A DNA stretch of 64,000 nucleotides from Panopea generosa (taxonomy: Eukaryota > Mollusca > Bivalvia > Adapedonta > Hiatellidae): positions 3,039,001-3,103,000 of the forward strand of contig CM055901.1 in assembly GCA_029582155.1 (NCBI GenBank), given 5' to 3'. Shown one piece after another: positions 1 through 10,500 of this stretch; within the stretch, counting starts at the first letter, position 1, and each line of letters starts with the position of its first letter. The translations under genes were made by a program, and so were the position numbers. Under the pieces are notes generated by a model. It was not told the DNA's origin, did no database searches, and was given only the letters and a program-made list of their open reading frames with translations.

Positions 1-445
1 AGATGTTAAACATAAACCTTAAAGTGAGGAAAATCATCAAGATTAAGGTCATGTTGGTTTTTATATTGAAAAGATTGTCCAAGTTTAGTGGCAAGCCGAT
101 TTCAAAGTAATACTTCGGAACTATTGCAGGTTGATGTACCGTGTTGGTTTAAGAGAATTGTCACTGGATCCAGTATTGAAAACTGAGTGTTGATATGTTA
201 TATGAGGAGATGTGCACATTTTACTGATAACGCAAAATGAAACAAATACAAAAAACATCCAGTGGTGCTGTCCACAGACTAATACAGCTGTTATTTGCTA
301 TTCTATATGCATACAGTTCACATTAGAAAGGGGTCCCACAAAGATAGGAAAAATTGAAATAAGGGAAGAGAGAACTGCTAAATCTTCAGATACCACACTA
401 AACATCTGGATATACGATATTTACGAAACATTACATACATGGGAC

Positions 446-1543
446 CATATTTCTGTATTTCAGGGAAAGTCAGATGGTTTTGGATGACACGGCATTCAGG
501 TAAGTCATATTTCTGTATTTCAGGGACAGTCAGATGGTTTTGGATGACAATGCATTCCGGTAAGTCATATTTCTGTATTTCAGGGAAAGTCAGATGGTTT
601 TGGCTGACACGGCTTTCAGGTAAGTCATATTTCTGTATTTCAGGGAAAGTCAGACGGTTTTGGATGACACTGCATTCCGGTAAGTCATATTTCTGTATTT
701 CAGGGATAGTCAGATGGTTTTGGATGACACGGCATTCAGGTAAGTCATATTTCTGTATTTCAGGGAAAGTCAGATGGTTTTGGATGACAATGCATTCAGG
801 TAAGTCATATTTCTGTATTTCAGGGTAAGTCAGATGGTTTTGGTTGACACGGCATTCGGGTAAGTCATATATCTGTATTTCAGGGAAAGTCAGATGGTTT
901 TGGATGACACGGCATTCAGGTAAGTCATATATCTGTATTTCAGGGAAAGTCAGACGGTTTTGGATGACACTGCATTCCAGTAAGTCATATTTCTGTATTT
1001 CAGGGAAAGTCAGATGGTTTTGGATGACACGGCATTCAGGTAAGTCATATTTCTGTATTTCAGGGAAAGTCAGATGGATTTGGATGACACTGCATTCGGG
1101 TAAGTCATATATCTGTATTTCAGGGAAAGTCAGATGGTTTTGGATGACACGGCATTCTGGTAAGTCATATATCTGTATTTCAGGGAAAGTCAGATGGTTT
1201 TGGATGACACTGCATTTGGGTAAGTCATATTTCTGTATTTCAGGGAAAGTCAGATGGTTTTGGATGACACGGCATTCGGGTAAGTCATATTTCTGTATTT
1301 CAGGGAAAGTCAGATGGTTTTGGATGACACGGCATTCGGGTAAGTCATATTTCTGTATTTCAGGGAAAGTCAGATGGTTTTGGATGACACGGCATTCAGG
1401 TAAGTCATATTTCTGTATTTCAGGGAAAGTCAGATGGTTTTGGCTGACACGGCTTTCAGGTAAGTCATATTTCTGTATTTCAGGGAAAGTCGGATGGTTT
1501 TGGATGACACGGCATTCAGGTAAGTCATATTTCTACCTTTCAG
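446..1543 (+). repeat. 60-bp tandem array; each unit holds a complete MSH5 exon with both splice sites
   Basis: Eighteen units of exactly 60 bp with no indels. Each unit has an acceptor (t/atctgtatttcag), a 36-nt exon body and a GTAAGT donor. Exon bodies begin at 464, 524, 584 and so on every 60 bp to 1484. All 18 acceptors and all 18 GTAAGT donors are intact. Spacing between donor and next acceptor is 24 nt including the splice signals. Units differ only by substitutions; copies 3 and 17 share the same two changes (GCT and GCTTTC). Copies 8, 9, 12 and 13 have an atctg acceptor variant. Confidence 0.97.
464..1519 (+). CDS. MSH5: MSH5 micro-exon, 18 candidate copies (36 nt each)
   Basis: Read in the MSH5 phase (1 nt, 11 codons, 2 nt), a typical copy gives [11 protein letters not shown] plus a split codon. 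Joined to the exon at 2542 this gives [14 protein letters not shown], matching the MutS family start of the lever/core domain (human MSH5 DQDTYSVLQIF). No copy has an internal stop in this frame. Because the exon is 36 nt and enters and leaves in the same phase, including any number of copies keeps the frame, with AGG (Arg) at copy-copy joins. Retaining the 24-nt spacer puts TAA immediately after the exon. The sequence does not show which copy or copies are used. Confidence 0.85.
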
Positions 1544-4500
1544 CTTCCTTATGAGGAATACTTGAACCATTTTTTTTTCTCATTTCTTTGTTTTTGAACA
1601 TGTTTAGGTAATTTTTGATGAGGAGCCATGACGAAATATTTGCTTGATTGATCAACTGATTATTATTTCCAACCAGGGTCTGCCAAACTTCTGGGACCTC
1701 AGATTTCTATCATCTGTATGGCTTGTCAAATTATTTGAGCTAATTTTCTTATCTGTTGCTAGTTGTATGTCATAGTTTGCCATCTTTCCTTGTAGTCTGC
1801 AATTTCTTACCGCTGGGCAGATTTTATTGAAACCTGGTCACAGTGTTCCTAGGATGGTGCCCTTTCAGATTTGTGTTTTTGTTGTTGCTGCCTATAAGCC
1901 TGTAGCCTGATTAAATAAAGTGTGAATGGACAGCTTTTTTATTATTTGGATATCCAGTCGTCTGTCCATAAGGCTGGCTGGGGTGAACCGAGATGCAAAA
2001 TAAAAAATCTTCATAAGGCTCCATAGAGATGTGCAATATGTCGCACTGTATAAGCCTGCTGCTACTAAAATAAGACTTAATTTATGAAAATTAAAAACAT
2101 CACCCTTTCTGAACTTATTATACAATACTGAACAAACTGTATGTGCATGCTCCTTGGGTCAATCTCTCTTATTTATGTTTTTTGTTCTCATCAAATTTTC
2201 AAAATGGTTGTCACTCGGAGGCAGCGTTTACATCGAGCTACAGTTAAACCTGTCTTAAGTAGCCAATCAAGGGGAGGAACAAAAGTGGCCTTTTTAAGAC
2301 AAAATGTTGCTCAATACAGGTTAATTTGCTCTGAAGGCACAGAAATGGGAAATAGCAAATGTGGCTGTTTAAGATGAGTTGCTGCTTAATAGAGGTTACT
2401 GCTTAAACATGTTTGACTGTATAGAGAAATGTATAGAAACAGATTCATAACTTGTTTAATAGATCTTGTGTTAAATGGATACTTGTGCAAGATCCTATAC
2501 TGAAGTAACTGTAGAATCATTGAACCATTGTTTTATTTCAGTGCCTTGCAGATATTTCAGAGAGAGTTTCACCCATCTGTATATAAAACTGGTTCCAGCA
2601 ACAGTGCTAAAGAAGGTTTAAGTCTCTTTGGTATGTTCTTTTTTAACAACATTATTTTCTTGTATCTTTCCATTTTATTTTTATATGGATGAAGAGGTTT
2701 CACTCATCTCAGATGAATGCCCAGTAAACAGTATTTTCACCTTCATTTTGGTTCATCTTACACATTTTGAATAGTTCGGGTCCAAACGTAGTTGGTTTAA
2801 CAGTTTTTATTTGAAATATTTTACAGTATTAAATAATTCTATACAAGCAATTTAGTCAAAAGACAAGTTTATAGAATTCCTCTCCTTAAAGGGAATATAT
2901 CTGGATTTTTCAAACTTTTAAAATTAGCTAAAAACATTTTTTTCTATGTATCATACCTGTATATACTCACTGACCCCACATTGCCAAAAAGATATCTATT
3001 TTAACATGACAAAATATTATATTGAAAAGGGATTTCCTGACTTGGGTTACGTGCTTAGGTTAGACTAAAATAGATTTCTGGCTAAAAGTTGCACTTTTTG
3101 TGATGTATAAAATGAGTTATGTCATTTCATTTTGATTTCAGTTTGATCCGTTAAACAGGTTTGCATCTAGTAAAAATGGTTTCATCTTAGAAAGAGTCCA
3201 CATGACGATGCAAGGGTTGTCAAACCCTATTTAAGTGCTGTCTATTTTCAGAATAGGGACTTCATTTCAAGTTTACAACTTTAATTAAAATATTGATTTT
3301 GTCGCATTTTGGTGGATTTGGCAAATCAACAATTCAGATTTTATTTATAATGATAACAAGATGCTTTTTATCCATTTTAAAGGGAGTATATCAGGAAAAA
3401 AATGCTATAAATGTCTTATAAATAAAATTATTTGTAAAATAGATTAAAAGCATCTTATTAGCATAAATAAATAAAATCTGAAATTTTTAGTGTATCAAAT
3501 CACATGAACCTGTATGACGGATCAATTTGAAATCAAAATGAAATCATGTGACTCATTTAATACGTCACAAAATATGTTGCAATTTTAAGCGGGAAATATA
3601 TTTCAGTCTAACCTAGGTGCGAAGCCCAAGTTAGGAAACCCCTTTTCAATATGTTAGTCACAACCTATTTGGGAAAAAAATGTTTATTGCCAATTTTGAT
3701 TTTTTTGAAAATTCCTGATAAACTCGCTTTAATAAGTTTGACAAGTTTATTTCCATTATTTCCAGAAGGTCTGAGACCCACGAGGAATAGTCACGTATAT
3801 ATAATTACAAATATGGTGACACGACCAAATAAACATCATATAACATAATTATATATGTTATCTAAAAAGCAAGCGCCACATATGATCAAGACTACATTGG
3901 CGTAAATTACAACCATATTTTCTAAGAAATGAACAGAATTCAGCAGTGAGTGTTTAAGATATCAAACATTTCCAGAGCGGTTCCTTATCCCAATAGTGGT
4001 AGTGGGAGTAGAGTAGAATTACCGCTGCCAACAGGAGAGGGACACTCTTCCCACACAACTACCCCCAGGTTGCCTCCTCCCCCCTAATCAATCAAGCCCT
4101 CTTACACCCATTAAAGTATCATTTACCAACAAAATACTTATATTTAAGCTAAGTTACCCGAAAAGGCAAGCCGTTTTTTTTAAAATGAAATTTTATTCCT
4201 TTCTAAAGTGTTATAATTGTTAAAGGGAGACAACATCTACAAATGTTTCTAATTTGAATTGGATGGGTTATCCACCTTAGAAAGCTGTTTGAATGGTAGA
4301 CATGTTTTCGTATTTTTGGATTTCCATCATAAATTCATTTAATTTTTTTATTAACTGACTAATTTATTTATTTAGGTATTAGCTGTATACTAGTGAGTAT
4401 TATTTTATGAACACTTTTCTTATTGAACGATAGTTTTTCTACTAATTTTGTCAATTTTTCTATTTAAACTTATATCAAAGAAATTGAATTCTATCTCATA

Positions 4501-7500
4501 CCTTTTGTGTTTAGCTTAAATGTACATTTGTCCATCTTCTGTCCATCGGTCTGCCACAAATTATGTCCACTGCATATCTTTTGAATGCATAAAGGTATTT
4601 CCAAACTGTTTGCCATATTGAGACTCTGCAGAACACAGCTTAAGATGTCAAAGGTCATATTTGCAGTACTTTATGACAGCTCCATACCTTTTTAACTGCT
4701 TGAGGGATGACACAATGTTTGCCATATTGAGGTGATGTGCAGAACACAATTTCAGCTCGGTCTGTTTAATGTTTATGGCATACTGAGGTCAAAGACACAG
4801 TTTTTTGTGTCCCCTCCATATTTTTTCAACCGCATAGGAGTTTTGCAGTACTTTGCACAAATGTTCACAATATCAAGACGATATGCAGAGCAAATGACCA
4901 TACTTTTGTATGTCTGTACACATGAATAGATATTTAAATGTCTAGGTTTTAGGGGTAGTCATTTTTTGGATGGTTGAAAAGTAGAAAAAAAAGTTGTGGC
5001 TAAAAAATGTGCTTTTATGATAAAATATCTTTGGTGTGGCTAGCCAAGTGAATGTTAGTACTAAAGGATGATAAAAGTAGGAATCAAATATGAGTGAAAG
5101 TGAAAATGAAAGATGATAGTCACCTGAACATGTGCCTGTGATATTTGCTTTTTGATTAAATTACCTTATAGATAGGTATGACCCATTGTTATTTTAACTT
5201 AAGTTCCATAAACCACTTTGGATCAATAATTTTGTGGACACAACTCCATCCCCCCGATTTAAGCTGATTCAAATGAAACTTACTGTACAGCAGGTCTGGT
5301 TTGAACATGAGCCTGTTTTCACATTCTGATTAAATTTTTTACTGAGTTATGCCTCTTTGATATTTTATAGCTCGCTGGGACGAAGTCCAAGGAGAGCTAT
5401 TGGCATGACACTGGCGTTGTCGGCGGCATCGTCTGTAGACACCCAGGTTAAACTTTTGCGTTTAAGATATCTATGCAACCACTCATTGGATGTGAATGAA
5501 ACTTTGCATGTGTGTTCACCATCATCAATGGAACACACACATACAAGAACTATAACTCTGGATTAAATTTTGGCACAGTTATAGCCCTTTTTGGACTTAG
5601 ACACCCAGAGGCGAGTTTTGTTGGTCTTCTGACAACTCTTGTTAAGAAATTACATTCATTGCAATTTGGCATGTCATCCTTTAACTATAATAGTGTAATA
5701 GCACCTACCATTGTTCATTTTCATGTGGGGATAGGCCTTCAGAAAGTGATGACCTTTATTTGTTAAGGGCCTGTTATCTCAAAGGTCAAAAGTCCCTTGG
5801 GTCACAACCCCCTCCAAAATAATTCTTTGTACTTTTCACTTTATTATGTTTATTTCCTTATTGCATTTTTTGTGTTTCATCATTCTATCCCAAACTCAAC
5901 CAGCTCTCTGCCAGTTTCTATCCTGCTCATCTGTTTTTAGCTCACCTGAGCCAAAGGCTCACAGGTGAGCTTTTGTAATCGCTTGTCGTCCGTCGTCCAT
6001 TGTCTGTGTTCGGTCGTTAACTTTTAGCTTCTAACAACTTCTCCTCTGAAACCACTGGGCCAATTTTGATATAACTTCACAGAAATGTTACTTTGGTGAC
6101 CCTCTACCAAGTTTGTACAAGTCATCTTGATTCGTCAAAAAACATGGCCGCCAGGGGGCGGGGCAAGTTTAATTAGTAAAAACCTTCAAAAATCTTCTTG
6201 TCAGAAACTACTGGCTCGATTTTAAAATAATTTCTCAGAAATGTTCCTTGGAGGACCCTTCACCACGTTTGTTCAAACCGTAGTGATTGGTTAAAAAAAA
6301 TGGCGGCCAGGGAGTGGGGTTAATTTACAATATAAGCTATAGTAAAAACTTAAAAATCTTCTTGTCAGACACTACTGGCTCGATCTTAAAATAATTTCAC
6401 AGAAATGTTCCTTGGGTGACCCTCTACTAAGTTTGTTCAAGCCATCCTGATTCATCAAAAAACATGACCGCCAGGGGGGCGGGGCAAATTTGATCAGTCA
6501 AAACTTAAAAAATCTTCTTGTCAGAAACTACTGGCTCGATTTTAAAATAATTTCACAGAAATGTTCCTTGGAGGACTCTTCACCAAGTTTGTTCAAACTG
6601 TAGTGACTCGTCAAAAAACATGCCGGCAAGAGGGTGGGGTTAGTTTACTATTTAAGCTATAGTCAAAACTTAAAAAAAACTTCTTGTCAGAAACCACTTG
6701 GCCAATTTTGATATAACTTCACATAAATGTTCCTTTGGTAACCCTCTACCAAGTTTGTTCAAGCTATCTTGATTCGTCAAAAACAATGGCAGCTAGGGGG
6801 TGGGGCAAGTTTAATTAGTAAAAACTTAAAAAATGTTCTTGTCAGAAACTACTTGCTCGATTTTAAAATAATTTCACAGAAATGTTCCTTGGAGGACCCT
6901 TCACCAAGTTTGTTCAAGCCGTTGTGATCTGTTAAAAAACATGACTGCCACAGTGAGGTGCTAGTTTACTATATAGGCAGCTATAGTAAAAACTTCAAAA
7001 GCCTTCTTGTCAGAAACCACTGGATCAATTTTAAAACAATTTTGCAAAAATGTTCCTTTGGTGACCCTTTACCAAGTTTGTTCAAGCCGTTGTGATTTGT
7101 AAAAAAAATGATCGCCACAGTGAGGTGCTAGTTTACTATATAGGCAGCTATAGTAAAAACTTCAAAAGCCTTCTTGTCAGAATCTACTGACCTGACCAAG
7201 TTTGAACTCTTCTACGCATCTGTTACATCTTCAAAATAAATCAAAATTCTAACTACTCGCCCATCTCGTTTTTCTGGAATTTTTAGTGTACATGTATTAT
7301 ATAATCTACTTAAGTTGGGTGACTCAAGGTCATTCAGGTGAGCGATATAGGGCCATCTTGGCCCTCTTGTTTATATTGTTCATTCTTACTTAATTTTTAC
7401 TTCTCATTTTGGACCAACAGCCTTGCAAATGCAACTACTCCCAAAGTTTTAGCTGATTCAAATGAAGCATGTAGTACAACAGGTACATGTATATGGTCTG

Positions 7501-10500
7501 AACATTTGCCTGTGGTCTTGGCATTCTAGTTCAATGCTTTTTTACTGAGTTATGGCCTTTGATCTTTTTAATGAAATTACATTTATTGCAACTTACATTT
7601 TGGCCTATAACTATTGAATAACAACATGTACCATCTTAAATTTTCATATGGTGACATGCCTTCAAAAAGTGATGAACTTAATTTGTTAAGGACCAGTTAC
7701 CTCAAAGGTAAAGGTCACTCGGGTCACATTCTTCTCGATCCAAGTATATTATTTTTAACCTTTTTCGTTTTACTTTATTTTTTGCTTAATTTTTTTTCTT
7801 AGATTGCATTTATTATGTTCAACCATATCATCCCCACCCACACTCTGCCATATTTCCTTCCTGCTCATCTGTTTCTTTACTTATTGCTTGATTTTATTTC
7901 AACCAACACATGTCAAGTCCTCATCCACAAAATATTTTGTTTGTATAACATTTTAATATTTTTTACATTTTAGACATTATAATGTGCTGTTATGCACAGG
8001 CAATGCAAGTAACTGATAACTTTCCCACTTGAATCAGTGGTGAGAGACGAAGGATAATGAGACACAATATCGTATATCAATCATCACGGAGACTGTTGCT
8101 GGACAGGGGATTCAAACTCACACCCCTGGATTGATAGTCAGACACGTATACGACTGAGCTAATCGGGCCTGGCTTGGGGGATATGAATCCACTAAATTTA
8201 TAATTTAATGTTTTTTACTTGCAGGCATTATGAACAGGACAAAGTCCCAAATTGGAAGTAGAATGTTGAGGTGAGTGAAAACATCTGATAATATTTTTTT
8301 TTCAAATTTAATTGTACATCTATTGTAATTAGTTTATTCCTGTGGCATATCTAGAGTTTGTGACAGATGGTTTGGGACCTCTCCCCCTGTGTACCTGAAA
8401 TATTAAAAAATAATGATGGTACCTTTCTCAGTTAAAATACATTAAAGAATCCAGCGTGTGCATTGCAATGTCATTTTTACTCCAGAATTGGAAAATAATA
8501 TGACTACTGTGTTTTATAAATAAAAAAAAATGTTACATTTGTTCGATCTGCCCACCAAACATTTTTTTTAAAAATCCAAAACATACAAAATGTTGATTAG
8601 TGGTTCTAAGTAGAGTTCATAGGTAAGTCAGTATATTCAGTTATATTTATTCTCCCATTCACTATGTGGACCAAGTATCAGAAAGTCGTGCAATCTAATC
8701 GAGATATAACAATAGCCTTGGAGACATTCTATAAACCAAGAACTCCTGTGTTGAGCTAGATTGGAGTGCTTTACCTATTTTGCCAACTGCAGTGGTAGTC
8801 TAAAGGTTGAGTGTCTGCCTTACATATGGAAGGTCTTTGGTTTGATCCTGGGCTGGGTCATACCAAGACTTAAAAAATCATTCTTGAAGCTTCTTGACTT
8901 GTCGCTAAGTACAAGGGTTGTCCAGAAAAAGTGTGTAATTCACAAATAAGCCAATAATGGTACATGATACGGTTATAAAACTTTGGAATTATTTTCTACC
9001 AGACATTTCTAATAACTTGACATATCGGTATTGTATTGCTACTAGGTATGTTAATCTGTTAATCTGGCCTTACAGCCCAGCCCTAAAATTGCTTATCCTA
9101 CTTGGCATTCTCGTTACTTCATTTTGATGCTGTTTGGTCAAATGTGCACACATGTACAAACAAATGCATATGTGTGCGATGCTTCAAGTTCCTAATGTTA
9201 CTAAGTGACACAATGATGCCAAATTGAAAAGAAGTTACTGTTAAAGTGTGCTCCAAATGGTGAAGTTGGATGACATTACGACCCACAGGATTGTGATAAA
9301 ATATTGTGTGCAGCTAGGAAAGACCTCAATACAGTCTATTTGTGAAATAAAAATGTCACAGGAATGTATCTAAAAATCAGCACCAAAGGAAGACCAGCAA
9401 AAATCGCAACATGATAATCCAGCGAATGTCTTAACATCATCAGAGCAGACCACCGTCAAACTGCTTGAGAAATTGCAAATATGTTTAACATAAGTAAATC
9501 ATCCGTGCAAAAAAATTATTTTTGAAAATGTATCGATGTCTGGTGTATGTGTGAGGTGGGTATGTTGATTGCGCATGGAGGAACAAATGGAATGAGTGAA
9601 CACTTTAAAAAGAACCAATGTCGCGAGTGACGTAATTATAGTGTAATTGACACTGCACAACCTGGGTCATAATGCGGTACCTCCTGTTGTTGTTTTGTCT
9701 ATAAAAAGCATAGGTTTATGTATATGTTATTGAAATTTTCACATTTTAATGATAATGATTACACTATCAAAATATATAGATTTTGGAATTTATTGTTGTT
9801 AAATTTGCCCAGTACAAACCGTTTATATGCTATTTTGGGATAACCCTTGTATGTAGAGGATATTTATATATCTGGTTGGCCCGGTGTCAGTATAATGTGA
9901 CAGGGTGGGGTATTATGCCATGTGTCTGTGGTATGCTACTCCAGTGTAACTGCCTAAAATACTATTCATGTAGATACATTCATGATATGACCAAAAAGAT
10001 TATGGAAAGTGATGCTACACCTCCTACAATGTAATACCGTTTTTATATACCCGCTTACATTTAATGAGGGGTTATATAGGAGTCCATGTATAGGGTGATG
10101 TATCCGTCTGTGAATGTGTTTGTCAGTCAGTCTGTCTCTCAGGTGATGATTGACTTAAAACTCTGCACACATGATCAACACCAAGCACAGATATGTGTGA
10201 AGGATATTTGTGATGCTGACTTAATTCCATGCAGAGTTATTTCCCTTGCACTTAATTTTCTGGTGACGCGACCTTTGTAACTTTCGCAGTTTTCAGGCAA
10301 TTGATTTGAAAATTTACACACATAATCAAACTCAAGTGTAGATGTGTGTGACATTTTTTGTGACCCTGACTCAATTTCATGCAGAGTTGTTGCCCTTGCT
10401 TTTAGTAGTAAAATTGCTGTATTTACCATATTGAAATTCTTATGGAATGAACTACTTCAACAGGATTCAGGTGAATGACTTTAACAGTGCTTACATGATC

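Larger units (their letters stand above)
5220..7905. repeat. Two copies of an old dispersed repeat split by two younger insertions
   Basis: Sequence at 5220-5365 plus 5645-5935 (gctgattcaaatgaa, actgagttatg, aaattacattcattgcaa, aaggtcaaaagtccc, cctgctcatctg) reappears without interruption at about 7400-7905. The first copy is split by an element at about 5366-5645. A second element (5936-7376) lies between the copies. Confidence 0.7.

Noticed and set aside
1..445. The MSH5 exon before the micro-exon array
   Set aside because: Searched for a donor and a VPILGFKKF-like segment and found none. The preceding exon is probably left of the window.
446..1543. CRISPR-like array
   Set aside because: Animal DNA, and the whole 60-bp unit is repeated without unique spacers. 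The same applies to the other arrays.
439..1554. Long open frames reading [20 protein letters not shown] repeats through the 60-bp array
   Set aside because: Wrong phase for MSH5. They read through every splice site and exist only because a 60-bp unit without stops repeats. The MSH5 phase reads [11 protein letters not shown].
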